A stretch of 35,830 nt of DNA from Bin55 sp964511425. GTDB taxonomy: Bacteria > Pseudomonadota > Gammaproteobacteria > Pseudomonadales > Azotimanducaceae. Where the stretch lies: positions 1-35,830 of the forward strand of contig CAZEFI010000017.1 in assembly GCA_964511425.1 (NCBI GenBank), in the 5' to 3' direction. A program made the position numbers and the translations under genes. Of this stretch, positions 16,688 through 25,475 are shown in pieces. The stretch's first letter is position 1. Each line of letters opens with the position of its first letter. The notes beneath the pieces are model-generated. The model did not search any database, was not told the DNA's origin, and worked only from the letters and a program-made list of their open reading frames with translations.

Positions 16688-16697
16688 CAGTTCACCC

Positions 16698-17597
16698 TTA
16701 ATGCTGTCGGTGCACGCACTCCTCTGCAAGACGTTGAACTATGTTCATGTCACCTTCCATCGATTCGAGGATACCAAAGGCTTCAGTCAAAAATTGAGTC
16801 GCCCGATTTCGAGTCCCTTCGATACCTAGAAAAGTTACCGCGTTCTTCTTACCAGCTAGTAAATCTGCACCGACCGGTTTCCCGAGCTGTTCCGCCGCTG
16901 CTGTCGCATCCAGTAAATCATCGGTAAGTTGAAACGCTATTCCAATCTTGGTTCCAAAATCACTCATCGCGCGAAACGGCGCCGAGCCTTTTTCGAAACC
17001 CGCAACAATCACTCCCATTTCTACGGCAGCACGAAAGAGAGCACCAGTTTTACCTTCGTGCATAGTGAAGAGTTGATCAAGGTCGTGCACGTCATGATTC
17101 ATCAGCTCCATGTCCATCGCTTGACCACCGACCATGTAGCGCCAGCCGCTAGCTTCAGCGAGAATCGCCGCACAGTCTCCACGTTGTTGTGTCGTTAATT
17201 CGCTGGCATCCAAGATAGTCGAAAACGCTAGTGTTTGAAGCGCATCACCAGTAAGAATGGCAATCGTATTGTTAAATCGTTTGTGGCAACTGGGTTTCCC
17301 ACGGCGGGTATCTGAATTGTCCATGTCCGGTAAATCATCGTGCACGAGGGAGTACGCATGAATAAATTCAATCGCTGCAGCGGGTGCTAAAGCTCTGGAA
17401 ATTTCCGTCCTTAACCCAATTGCAGTAGCACACACCAATACTGCGCGTACTCGTTTTGCAGACCCGCAGACCGAGTATTGCATAGCTTCCACCAAGGCGG
17501 CAGAGTGAACTGATGTGAGTTGAAGGCGGGCGGTTAAATCTGCTTCGACTCGATGTCTAATTTGCTCCAGATCATCCATGTTCACAAGGTCGTGCAC
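16698..17597 (-). CDS. ispA: Polyprenyl (farnesyl/geranyl) diphosphate synthase
   Basis: IspA condenses isopentenyl diphosphate with dimethylallyl and geranyl diphosphate to make farnesyl diphosphate, the precursor of undecaprenyl and quinone side chains. The first aspartate-rich motif is in HDDLPDMDNSDTRRGKPSCH and the second is DDLLDATAAAEQLGKP. The length (299 residues) matches E. coli IspA. The usual GGKRLRP segment reads GSAKRVRAVL here, keeping Lys and Arg but with a one-residue insertion, a mild oddity. GTG 17595-17597 is preceded by AGGT; ATG 17577-17579 is an alternative six codons in. It follows xseB by 9 nt, as in many proteobacteria, but dxs, often next, is absent. Confidence 0.92.
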   Translation of the reverse strand: MHDLVNMDDLEQIRHRVEADLTARLQLTSVHSAALVEAMQYSVCGSAKRVRAVLVCATAIGLRTEISRALAPAAAIEFIHAYSLVHDDLPDMDNSDTRRGKPSCHKRFNNTIAILTGDALQTLAFSTILDASELTTQQRGDCAAILAEASGWRYMVGGQAMDMELMNHDVHDLDQLFTMHEGKTGALFRAAVEMGVIVAGFEKGSAPFRAMSDFGTKIGIAFQLTDDLLDATAAAEQLGKPVGADLLAGKKNAVTFLGIEGTRNRATQFLTEAFGILESMEGDMNIVQRLAEECVHRQH

Positions 17598-17606
17598 CGA
17601 CCTAGT

Positions 17607-17831
17607 TCAATCTTCAGCATCAAAGTTCATTTCCTTCATCAACTTTGCAACGCGGGTTTCCGCATTAGCGAGCGAGCGCTGACAACGGCGGGCTAAACCG
17701 ACGCCCTTTTCAAACGCTAGCAATGACTCTTCTAAGGTCAAGTCTCCGCTCTCCAATTTCGCAACAAGGGTTTCCAATTCAGCGATGTCTTTTTCAAAGT
17801 CCACAGCCGATTGCTCTTCCTGTTTGGCCAT
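17607..17831 (-). CDS. xseB: Exodeoxyribonuclease VII small subunit
   Basis: XseB is the small helical subunit of exonuclease VII, which degrades single-stranded DNA; several copies bind the large subunit XseA. The 74-residue protein shows the family core FEKDIAELETLVAKLESGDL, LTLEESLLAFEKGVGL, then CQRSLANAETRVAKL, forming two coiled helices. The ATG at 17829-17831 has a strong GAGGAGA ribosome-binding site. It lies between pgpA (14 nt) and ispA (9 nt), so it is translated in an operon. XseA is not encoded in the window. Confidence 0.95.
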   Translation of the reverse strand: MAKQEEQSAVDFEKDIAELETLVAKLESGDLTLEESLLAFEKGVGLARRCQRSLANAETRVAKLMKEMNFDAED

Positions 17832-17845
17832 AAAGTTCTCCTCGA

Positions 17846-18355
17846 TTAAGCCTGTGTAATCCAGATCAAATGAGTGATCACCAATGCTCCTATACCGGCG
17901 ATTACATCGTCCAAGATCATCCCGTACGCACCTTTAATTTTTGAGTCGATCCAGGAAATAGGCCACGGTTTCACAATATCGAAAATTCTAAATATCACAA
18001 ACGCGATTACGTAAAGCCACCAAGTTTTGGGTACCAGAAACATCGCGATAGCCATCCCCAAGAACTCATCTAACACGACACACGGTGCATCGTATGAGCC
18101 GTATTTTCGCACCAGCAAGCCCAAGGTCACTCGCGCGCCGATAAACAAAGCAAAAATCGTTACGTATTGTGCGAGTGGTGATACAGGAATAAAAAACCAG
18201 AAGATCAGTGCCATCGCTAGGGAAGCCAGCGTTCCTGGCGCGAATGGAAACCAACCCATTCCAAATCCGGTCGCGACCACGACTGTGGGATCTTTCCAAG
18301 CGTGATTTCTCAACTGCTCCAGGTTCGATTTGATTTGAGTTGATTCCTCTTCCAT
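17846..18355 (-). CDS. pgpA: Phosphatidylglycerophosphatase A
   Basis: PgpA removes the phosphate of phosphatidylglycerophosphate to give phosphatidylglycerol in the inner membrane. The family features are present: GFGMGWFPFAPGTLASLAMA near the N-terminus (G-rich loop with PGT), VLDEFLGMAIAMF in the middle, and the conserved end IKGAYGMILDDVIAGI. Four membrane helices are predicted by eye. ATG 18353-18355 gives 169 residues; an upstream TTG at 18368-18370 overlapping the thiL stop would give 174. The order nusB-thiL-pgpA is the standard gammaproteobacterial one. Confidence 0.92.
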   Translation of the reverse strand: MEEESTQIKSNLEQLRNHAWKDPTVVVATGFGMGWFPFAPGTLASLAMALIFWFFIPVSPLAQYVTIFALFIGARVTLGLLVRKYGSYDAPCVVLDEFLGMAIAMFLVPKTWWLYVIAFVIFRIFDIVKPWPISWIDSKIKGAYGMILDDVIAGIGALVITHLIWITQA

Positions 18356-18366
18356 ACAACGTAGTA

Positions 18367-19317
18367 TCAATAGTGCGAATAACCCTTCAAGGGAAAATCT
18401 ACACTAATTTCGGGGTTGAACACACGCTCCGCGGTCGCATGAATAATACCGACTCGAGAAATTGGAGTCTCGGTATGGCGTGCGTGCTCGAGAACGACAT
18501 CGCGTTTTTTTCTCGGTGCAGTGAACAGCATTTCGTAACTATCGTCGCGCGTCAGTACGGTCACAATTTCCGACCCGTTCCAGAGAGGAAGATCGTCCGT
18601 TTCAATACGATAGCCGTAAGATGAACCCGATACTAGTTGCTCGAGCTCAACAGCTAGCCCGTCACTGATATCCGTACAAGCACTGGCACATTCCCTAAGA
18701 CAATCTACAAAGTTCGACCGTATCGGTGGGAGTAAATAGCGCGCGACAACATCTTCCCGCGTTTTATGTTGTAATTCCTTGAGTGGTCGCGGAACCCAAG
18801 CGTCCACAAGTTGTAGTGCCAGCGTCGATGCACCTAACACCCCGGTGATCCAGATGTCATCGTCCGGTTGGGACGTATCGCGTCGTACTGACTGACCTGC
18901 GGGTACAGAGCCAATTGCCGTCATTGCGATGTGCTTCGTGCCCTTCGCGAGATTGCCGCCGATTACCGTCGTGTTGGCTTTCTCACAACCTACACGCACC
19001 CCTTCCACGAAATCTTTGACCCATTCCACATCCGCTCGTTCGATAGTGAGCGCAAGTGTTAAATACTCAGGATTCGCGCCCATAGCGATGACATCCGACA
19101 CGCTCATCGCAACGCTACGATAACCCAACAGGTCACCCGGACAATCACCCGGTACGTGGACTCCGTCTAAACATACGTCGGTACTCACGACAAGTTCTCG
19201 ATCAGCAATCCAAGAAACTACCGCTGCATCGTCACCGGGTCCAACACTGAGTCGTGCATCACGTCCCGCAGTGCCGAGCCGCTCTAGAATGAGGTCAATC
19301 AGTTCAGTTTCATTCAT
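18367..19317 (-). CDS. thiL: Thiamine-monophosphate kinase
   Basis: ThiL phosphorylates thiamine monophosphate to the active cofactor thiamine diphosphate using ATP. The N-terminal VGPGDDAAVV holds the metal-binding aspartates of this PurM-like family. Other hallmarks are VSTDVCLDGVHV, VAMSVSDVIAMGANPEYL, VIGGNLAKG and CTDISDGLAVEL. I chose ATG 19315-19317 (MNETELIDLI) because it overlaps the nusB stop by 8 nt and gives 316 residues, close to E. coli ThiL (325). The longer open frame upstream lies entirely within nusB. The stop lies 11 nt before the chosen pgpA start. Confidence 0.94.
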   Translation of the reverse strand: MNETELIDLILERLGTAGRDARLSVGPGDDAAVVSWIADRELVVSTDVCLDGVHVPGDCPGDLLGYRSVAMSVSDVIAMGANPEYLTLALTIERADVEWVKDFVEGVRVGCEKANTTVIGGNLAKGTKHIAMTAIGSVPAGQSVRRDTSQPDDDIWITGVLGASTLALQLVDAWVPRPLKELQHKTREDVVARYLLPPIRSNFVDCLRECASACTDISDGLAVELEQLVSGSSYGYRIETDDLPLWNGSEIVTVLTRDDSYEMLFTAPRKKRDVVLEHARHTETPISRVGIIHATAERVFNPEISVDFPLKGYSHY

Positions 19318-19756
19318 TCGAAACTCGTGAATTGTGTGCGACCGCATCAAGTACGGCGTTGATATATCGATAACTATCCTGTGCACCAAACACTTTCGCT
19401 AGTTCCACCCACTCGTTGATCACTACCAAAGTAGGAACATCGTCTCGTTGTAGTAATTCGAAAGTTCCGGCCCGTAAGCATGCTTTCTCAACTGGGGTAA
19501 TGTCGTCGAACGAACGGTCAAGGTAAGGTGCGTAGTTACGATCAAGTTCTTGCACTGACCGGATAATTCCCTCCAAACACTGCGTAAAGAACCTACTGTC
19601 GGCTCGCGCAAGAGATCCTTCATCGTTCATGAATTGAATGAGGTCCGCAGCACCAGTTTCAGCGACGTCCCACTGATAGAGGCTTTGTAAAAGTGCTCGA
19701 CGACTTTGGCGACGTTGCTTGGGCGAAAATTTCTCCATCTCACTCATCGCGCACAT
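19310..19756 (-). CDS. nusB: Transcription antitermination factor NusB
   Basis: NusB forms a complex with NusE (ribosomal protein S10), binds boxA RNA, and supports antitermination of rRNA operons. The all-helical family is recognisable from RRQSRRALLQSLYQWDVAETG at the N-terminus, FDDITPVEKACLRAGTFEL in the middle, and VVINEWVELAKVFG with YINAVLDAVA at the end. The length (148 residues) is normal. Three in-frame ATG codons (19756, 19747, 19738) are possible starts; all overlap or touch the ribD stop and none has a clear ribosome-binding site, so coupling to ribD is likely. In many relatives ribE, ribBA and ribH separate ribD from nusB; they are absent here. Confidence 0.94.
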   Translation of the reverse strand: MCAMSEMEKFSPKQRRQSRRALLQSLYQWDVAETGAADLIQFMNDEGSLARADSRFFTQCLEGIIRSVQELDRNYAPYLDRSFDDITPVEKACLRAGTFELLQRDDVPTLVVINEWVELAKVFGAQDSYRYINAVLDAVAHNSRVSNE

Positions 19757-20819
19757 CTTTGATGATTACTAAGCGTAAATCTTTCCCTACCTGATCTACG
19801 GACTGCAATTGACCTTGCACTGCGTCACAAAGAGCATTGATCGACATCTGCGTAACTGAGTGGGCATCAGAACCGAGAAACTTAGGGGCGACATAGACAA
19901 TCAATTCATCCCACAAGCCCGATTGCAGGTAACTAGTGATGAGCGTTGGACCAGCTTCCACCAAAACTTCATTCACTCCGATGCCAGCCAACCGCTGGTG
20001 CACATGGTCGAGATCGGCGCGTTTCGATTGGTGCTCCCACTTCACCGCAGTTGGAGGTGGAGTTGCGGAAGAATGACACACCACAATGACTTGACCTGGA
20101 TGTTTGAGTATTTCGGCGTCCGCACGTAACTGACCTTGTGTATCGAATACGACACGCATGGGGCAACTCGATTCGAACCGAGAGTCTCGAACGGTAAGCC
20201 GAGGATTGTCGCGAAGTACAGTATTAATTCCGGTAATAATCGCACCACTGCGTGCGCGTAAACGTTGTACATCCGACCTCGCTTCGGAACCTGTAATCCA
20301 TTGGCTCTCCCCGTTCGCCATTGCGACTCGGCCATCCAACGACATGCCGGCTTTTATTCGGATAAATGGACGCGCCTCTTTCATCCGTTTATGAAATCCT
20401 GGATTCAACGTTCGAGCCTCTGGTAGCTCGAGCACAGTAACGGAAATGGAAGCTTCTTTCAGAGTCTTCACTCCAGTGCCGTTTACGAGAGGATTTGGAT
20501 CAAGTTCGCCAATAACAACTCGTTGAATCCCTGCGGAGATTAATGCGGTCGTGCAGGGTGGAGTCCGTCCTTGTATAGAACAGGGTTCCAGACTAACGTA
20601 CGCGGTCGCCTCCGAAGGGTCTTCCGACGCAGTATTCAGTGCTTGTATCTCGGCGTGCGCACCACCGTCACGACGATGGAAACCTCGTCCAATCACCCTA
20701 CCCTGTTTGACCAAGATGCAGCCCACTCGAGGGTTATTGCACGTTACCGTGTATAGCGCGTTTGCTGCAAGACGGATGGCCGCAAATGTGTAGAGTTTGT
20801 CAGCGGTTGGCCGGTGCAT
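19740..20819 (-). CDS. ribD: Riboflavin biosynthesis deaminase/reductase
   Basis: RibD is bifunctional: an N-terminal deaminase acts on the diaminopyrimidine from GTP cyclohydrolase II, and a C-terminal NADPH-dependent reductase reduces the ribosyl group. The deaminase zinc site is complete: HAE at 55-57, with Cys80 in SLEPC and Cys89 in TPPC. The reductase starts near residue 150 with RIKAGMSLDGRVA and includes ITGSEARSDVQRLRA and TVLRDNPRLTVR. Total length (359) equals that of E. coli RibD. It lies 52 nt downstream of glyA. NrdR, usually encoded between glyA and ribD, is missing. Confidence 0.95.
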   Translation of the reverse strand: MHRPTADKLYTFAAIRLAANALYTVTCNNPRVGCILVKQGRVIGRGFHRRDGGAHAEIQALNTASEDPSEATAYVSLEPCSIQGRTPPCTTALISAGIQRVVIGELDPNPLVNGTGVKTLKEASISVTVLELPEARTLNPGFHKRMKEARPFIRIKAGMSLDGRVAMANGESQWITGSEARSDVQRLRARSGAIITGINTVLRDNPRLTVRDSRFESSCPMRVVFDTQGQLRADAEILKHPGQVIVVCHSSATPPPTAVKWEHQSKRADLDHVHQRLAGIGVNEVLVEAGPTLITSYLQSGLWDELIVYVAPKFLGSDAHSVTQMSINALCDAVQGQLQSVDQVGKDLRLVIIKDVRDE

Positions 20820-20871
20820 TGCCAGACAGTCTGGATCGAAACTCGACCGAGAATAGCTTATTGAGGTTCAA

Positions 20872-22125
20872 TCAATGCGAGTAAACTGGATGTTTCTCAC
20901 ACAGTCTTCGTACTTTTATACGAACGGATGCAACCATGTTGTCGTTGGAAATGTCGTCGAGAATGTCGCACATCCACTGAGTTAAAGTGGAACATTCCTC
21001 CGTACCAAAACCGCGTCGCGTCGCAGCGGCGGAACCAATGCGTAATCCACTCGTAACGAAGGGCGATCGTGGATCCCCCGGTACCGTGTTCTTATTAACC
21101 GTGATATTAGCTCGATTCAACGCGGCGTCGGCAGCTTTCCCTGTAATCTCTTTATCGATAAGATCCAGCAAAAATAAATGGTTGTCAGTTCCACCCGACA
21201 CTACTTTGTAGCCACGATCGACGAATCCTTGAGCCATCGTACGTGCGTTATCGACTACCCGAATCTGATATTCTCGAAATTCGGGCGTCGCAGCTTCCTT
21301 GAAGCACACCGCCTTCGCTGCGATGATGTGCATTAACGGTCCACCCTGTGTACCAGGGAATAGAGCTGAATTAAGTTTCTTCTCAATTTCGGTATTTGCT
21401 CTTGCTAAGATCAATCCACCTCGAGGACCTGCTAAGGTTTTGTGGGTGGTCGTCGTTACTACATCCGCATGCGGGATCGGATTGGGATAAACGCCCGCAG
21501 CAACCAAGCCCGCGACGTGAGCCATATCTACCAATAAGTATGCCCCCACAGAATCTGCGATTTCCCGAAATTTTGACCAATCGAGCTCTCGGCTGTACGC
21601 GGAAAAACCCGCTACAACGAGTTTAGGTTTGTGTTCCTGAGCTAACGCAAAGACATTGTCATAGTCTACTAAACCATCATTTGATCGAACGCCGTATTGA
21701 ACCGCTTGATAGATGCGTCCGGAAAAATTAACAGGCGAACCGTGCGTCAGGTGACCTCCTTCGGAAAGACTCATACCAAGTACTACATCGTGTGGTTCGA
21801 TCAACGCCAGGTACGCCGAAGCGTTGGCTTGACTGCCGGAATGGGGTTGAACATTGACATAGTCCGCACCGAAGAGTTTTTTGGCTCGTTCAATTGCTAA
21901 TACTTCAACTTGATCAACATAGTCGCAACCACCGTAGTATCTTTTACTGGGGTAGCCTTCTGCGTATTTGTTGGTCATACCGCATCCTTGTGCTTCCAGC
22001 ACGGCGGGAGACACGTAGTTTTCCGATGCGATGAGTTCGATATGTTCTTCCTGCCGACGGTCCTCGGCAATAATGGATTCCCATACCTCGGGATCTAGGT
22101 CGCACAGTTTTTGTTGATTGAACAT
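20872..22125 (-). CDS. glyA: Serine hydroxymethyltransferase
   Basis: GlyA is a PLP enzyme that converts serine and tetrahydrofolate to glycine and methylene-tetrahydrofolate, the main one-carbon source. The PLP lysine is in TTTTHKTLAGPRGG. Other family blocks are HIELIASENYVSPAVLEAQG, KYAEGYPSKRYYGGC, NVQPHSGSQANASAY and DMAHVAGLVAAGVYPNP. The length (417) is identical to E. coli GlyA. The ATG at 22123-22125 heads the run of minus-strand genes down to ispA and is divergent from the TonB-C repeat protein gene. I saw no recognisable glycine riboswitch or PurR-like site in the 163-bp spacer. Confidence 0.97.
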   Translation of the reverse strand: MFNQQKLCDLDPEVWESIIAEDRRQEEHIELIASENYVSPAVLEAQGCGMTNKYAEGYPSKRYYGGCDYVDQVEVLAIERAKKLFGADYVNVQPHSGSQANASAYLALIEPHDVVLGMSLSEGGHLTHGSPVNFSGRIYQAVQYGVRSNDGLVDYDNVFALAQEHKPKLVVAGFSAYSRELDWSKFREIADSVGAYLLVDMAHVAGLVAAGVYPNPIPHADVVTTTTHKTLAGPRGGLILARANTEIEKKLNSALFPGTQGGPLMHIIAAKAVCFKEAATPEFREYQIRVVDNARTMAQGFVDRGYKVVSGGTDNHLFLLDLIDKEITGKAADAALNRANITVNKNTVPGDPRSPFVTSGLRIGSAAATRRGFGTEECSTLTQWMCDILDDISNDNMVASVRIKVRRLCEKHPVYSH

Positions 22126-22253
22126 AGGTAGGCTATCGATTTCTCAGATCACGTAAAAGACGTATTTTAGTTTTGTGTCAGCCAGCTATGTCGGTACAAC
22201 AATTCACGAAAATGATGCGAAACTGAGGCGATACTAAAGTCTAGAACACCGTC

Positions 22254-22259
22254 TATAAT
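22254..22259 (+). promoter_or_regulatory. Possible -10 element of the TonB-C repeat gene
   Basis: A consensus TATAAT stands 29 nt upstream of the GTG start at 22289. The hexamer 17 bp upstream (ATACTA) is a poor -35, so an activator may be involved or the match is fortuitous. The rest of the glyA-facing spacer shows no clear operator. Confidence 0.4.
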
Positions 22260-22288
22260 GGACTGAAGACTAGTCATGCGGAGGAAGT

Positions 22289-23875
22289 GTGGGCATTAAA
22301 ACGTCAAAGCAGATCCAACTTCATGTTATCGTGCTCATGTTGACCACCGCGCTAATTTGCGGCGTTTTGACTCAGGCGGTGACTATAGTCCCAGTTGAAG
22401 GGAATCTTCTTGAAGAAGTAACTGCCCCGCTCCCAGCATACCCTAAACAGAATTGGGAAAAGAGTCCGGATGGCACGGTCACTTTAATGTTCGATGTTAC
22501 CGAAGGGGGTTTTGTTGAAAACCCCTGCATAGTTGAATCTACCCTACCCGGTGAGTTTGAACTTTATGCAATACACGCAATTAGAAATCATCGATACAAA
22601 CAGCTTGGCGGACTTTCCCAGTATATAACGGGAGTAAAAAAGCGATTTTCCTTCACATTAGATTCCAATCCAGCGGTTTCTGTAAAGGCGAAGTATCCTC
22701 GACCCGCATTGGAAATCGGGGCTGAAGGTTATGTCGTGGTCGAATTCAGCGTTTCACCCCAGGGCACTGTCAAAGATCAAGTAGTCGTCGGAGCTGATCC
22801 GGTTGGTCTGTTTGACGCCGCCGCGCTCGAAGCTGCAAGTAAGATGGAGTTTGAAACAACACGATTCAATGCTGACGACAAAATACTTCACAAGTTCACT
22901 TTTTCCCTAGACAGCAAGCCCCGTACTGCCGTAGGAGCGGAATTTCCCGTAGAAGCTCTGGAGCAAAAGCTATTTGGTCACGTAATCGTCGAATTTGATA
23001 TCAACGAACTCGGTGAAGTCGAAAACCCCAATGCGATTTATTCCGACTTCGGTGTCTTCGAGACCGCTGCAATCACGGCAGTGTCCCAGTTTGGTTTTGA
23101 TTCGGCTCAAACTGCAACAGGAGTGCTGCACAAAATTGAATTCAGCCTCACCCAAGACTACTATCCTCTAAGCAAAGTTTTACCAGATTATCCAGAACAG
23201 GCATTGTTGGACAACATTGAGGGCTACGCAATTGTGCGCTTTGATGTAAATGAAACCGGTTCGGTTGAAAACCCAGAGGTTGTAGAAGCCAAACCACCCA
23301 ACGTCTTCGATGAATCAGCTCTAAGTGCAGCGAGACAGTTCAAGTACTTTCCAAAGCACGTAGACGGCAAACCTATGCGAACTGAAGGTGTCCTCAATCG
23401 AATCGTTTTCGAAATTGCAGATCAAGAGGGTGAAGAGGACAACAATCCAGGACGGGCTCTCGTTGACAATTCACCTGATGCTCGACAACAGTATCCAATT
23501 CGATTGCCTCCTATGGACACAAAAAAATTCTTTGAAGACCTGAGAAACGCTACCGAGCAGGAAAGAAAACAGATGATGGATGATTTATTAAAGAAAGGGA
23601 CTGTGGTGCGTCCCTCAACACCGACCCATTCATTGTCGATCCAAGGTGACCAAAACGACGGTACCATCATCGTTGAATTCGACGTAAACGAAAAAGGAGT
23701 CGTCGAACAACCTAATATTGTCGAGGTTCAAGGTACGGTTCTTTCTCCAGATGTCACTCAACGCATCTTAGAAGAAATAGGTTACTACCGGTATGAACCC
23801 TTAGTGATTGATGGCGTTCCCGAACGCACTAATGGCGTACGACACTTTATCGAACTACGTTTCCATGAAGACTAA
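22289..23875 (+). CDS. Secreted/membrane-anchored protein with five tandem TonB-C-like domains
   Basis: The 528-residue product starts at GTG 22289 behind a strong GGAGGA. A signal or anchor helix is at 11-31. Five TonB C-terminal-like modules follow, at about 47-125, 128-208, 211-288, 291-377 and 447-526. Each has a YP-A start, a xVxVxFDVxExGxVExP strand pair, an FDxxALxAxxxxxF helix and a closing beta strand. The first and fifth are more degenerate. Between modules 4 and 5 lies a charged helical linker, with NATEQERKQMMDDLLKKG. There is no Pro-rich TonB spacer and no ExbB/ExbD gene nearby, so it is probably not a classical energy transducer. The function is unknown; periplasmic location is inferred. 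Confidence 0.82.
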   Translation: MGIKTSKQIQLHVIVLMLTTALICGVLTQAVTIVPVEGNLLEEVTAPLPAYPKQNWEKSPDGTVTLMFDVTEGGFVENPCIVESTLPGEFELYAIHAIRNHRYKQLGGLSQYITGVKKRFSFTLDSNPAVSVKAKYPRPALEIGAEGYVVVEFSVSPQGTVKDQVVVGADPVGLFDAAALEAASKMEFETTRFNADDKILHKFTFSLDSKPRTAVGAEFPVEALEQKLFGHVIVEFDINELGEVENPNAIYSDFGVFETAAITAVSQFGFDSAQTATGVLHKIEFSLTQDYYPLSKVLPDYPEQALLDNIEGYAIVRFDVNETGSVENPEVVEAKPPNVFDESALSAARQFKYFPKHVDGKPMRTEGVLNRIVFEIADQEGEEDNNPGRALVDNSPDARQQYPIRLPPMDTKKFFEDLRNATEQERKQMMDDLLKKGTVVRPSTPTHSLSIQGDQNDGTIIVEFDVNEKGVVEQPNIVEVQGTVLSPDVTQRILEEIGYYRYEPLVIDGVPERTNGVRHFIELRFHED

Positions 23876-23927
23876 ACTCTCTAACGGAGCAGTTTCTCAG
23901 CACACGTTATGTCGCAGTTGTGAAGAC

Positions 23928-25331
23928 TTAACGGGTCAGAATTTCGCTTAGAACATCCAGCGCGCTACTCAGCGTAGGTACATAAGAAACTTCAACACCT
24001 GCGAAGGGTTTCTTTGCTTTGTTCGCTAGGGGCACAATGGCGCGCGTAAAACCGTGTTTTTGTACCTCGCGCAACCGCTCCTGCCCATTCGGTACTGGTC
24101 GTATTTCACCCGTTAGTCCAAGTTCTCCGAACACCACTAAGTCGTGAGGTATCGCACGATTTCTGAAGCTTGAATATACTGCCACCAGTGTCGCTAGATC
24201 TACCGCGGTTTCCGCGACTTTAATCCCGCCGGTTACATTGGCGAACACATCCTGATCTGCTAAGGAAATCCCACAATGCCTATGCATTATGGCTAAATGC
24301 ATTGCCAATCGTTGGGCATCTAAACCTACAGAAACACGACGTGGATAGCCGCCCTGGACGTCGTCAACGAGAGCTTGAATTTCTACCAATAAAGGTCGCG
24401 TACCTTCCCACGTCACGGTTACAACACTACCAGGTGTAGGTTCTGTTGTTCGCTCTAAGAAAATTGCCGAGGGATTAGCGACTTCTCGCAGTCCTCGATC
24501 GGTCATTGCGAACACTCCGAGTTCGTTCACGGCACCAAACCGGTTCTTTATGCCGCGGAGTGTCCGAAAACGACTACCGATGGGAGCTTCTAACATGACA
24601 AAACAATCAATCATGTGTTCCAATACCTTTGGACCAGCAAGATTTCCTTCCTTGGTTACATGCCCGACCAGCACGAAGATCGTACCGGTTTGTTTCGCTA
24701 ATTGAGTCAGCACAGAAGCACATTCGCGCACCTGCGTGACACTCCCTGGGACACTCTCTATTTCATCGGAGTGCATAACTTGGATGGAGTCGATCACGAC
24801 TACGGTCGGTTGAGTTCGTTGTACGAGCTCAATCACCTGTCCAACACTTGTTAGCGTAGCCAGTTGAGTGTCTCGGTCCGATATTCCAAGACGTATCGCT
24901 CGACTTGCGATTTGTTGAATGGACTCTTCCCCACTCACGTAAACGCATCCCAAGTCGCGCGCGATCTCACTTGCCATCTGTATCAGTAAAGTAGACTTTC
25001 CTGCGCCTGGTTCACCTCCGATCAAGACCACTGAACCAGGTACGAGGCCCCCGCCTAATACCCGATCGAATTCCTGAATGTGGGTAGAAATTCGTTGCTT
25101 GGCTTCAAGTTTAACCTCTGCTAAGCGAGTGACCTCGGTTGAACTTCCTGCATAACCAATGCTCGAAGCACCGCTAGACTTCTTTTTCTGCGAAACTCTG
25201 ACTTCTTCTAAACAGTTCCATTCACCGCAAGTAGCACACTGTCCTTGCCACTTTGGATAAGAAGCACCGCACTCGCGACATGCAAACAGCACTTTAGTTT
25301 TCAGAGTTTGGACACCTCTCAGTCTCCTCAC
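23928..25331 (-). CDS. radA: DNA repair protein RadA (Sms)
   Basis: RadA is a RecA-like ATPase/helicase that promotes branch migration in recombinational repair. The N-terminal zinc finger has Cys18, Cys21, Cys32 and Cys35 (CRECGASYPKWQGQCATC). The Walker A motif GGEPGAGKSTLL is at about 105-116, the RadA-specific KNRFG at about 262-266, and a C-terminal Lon-protease-like domain ends with VPLANKAKKPFAGVEV. The length (467) matches E. coli RadA (460). The only usable in-frame start near the finger is GTG 25329-25331. The gene converges with the TonB-C repeat gene. Confidence 0.95.
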   Translation of the reverse strand: MRRLRGVQTLKTKVLFACRECGASYPKWQGQCATCGEWNCLEEVRVSQKKKSSGASSIGYAGSSTEVTRLAEVKLEAKQRISTHIQEFDRVLGGGLVPGSVVLIGGEPGAGKSTLLIQMASEIARDLGCVYVSGEESIQQIASRAIRLGISDRDTQLATLTSVGQVIELVQRTQPTVVVIDSIQVMHSDEIESVPGSVTQVRECASVLTQLAKQTGTIFVLVGHVTKEGNLAGPKVLEHMIDCFVMLEAPIGSRFRTLRGIKNRFGAVNELGVFAMTDRGLREVANPSAIFLERTTEPTPGSVVTVTWEGTRPLLVEIQALVDDVQGGYPRRVSVGLDAQRLAMHLAIMHRHCGISLADQDVFANVTGGIKVAETAVDLATLVAVYSSFRNRAIPHDLVVFGELGLTGEIRPVPNGQERLREVQKHGFTRAIVPLANKAKKPFAGVEVSYVPTLSSALDVLSEILTR

Positions 25332-25381
25332 TCATTTGCTGCAAAGAAGCGCTAGAAATCTTGACGGTATCAACACCGATA

Positions 25382-25447
25382 GGTCAGCATATCATGAGTC
25401 GTTAAGGTCCAGATACGGCCGGCAAGAGAACACGAGAAGTGCTGACC
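25382..25447. repeat. Inverted repeat downstream of the Cache-autotransporter gene
   Basis: GGTCAGCA (25382-25389) and TGCTGACC (25440-25447) are perfect 8-bp inverted arms separated by 50 nt. A CGGCCGG core sits inside. It lies 28 nt past the stop of the gene at 25476 and before radA. It could be a Rho-dependent or structured 3' end, or a processing site; no T-run follows. Confidence 0.4.
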
Positions 25448-25475
25448 CGCTTCAAAAATACCCCAAATTCTGGAC

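Noticed and set aside
22126..22288. Glycine or SAM riboswitch upstream of glyA
   Set aside because: I find no conserved riboswitch core or long pairing in the glyA leader.
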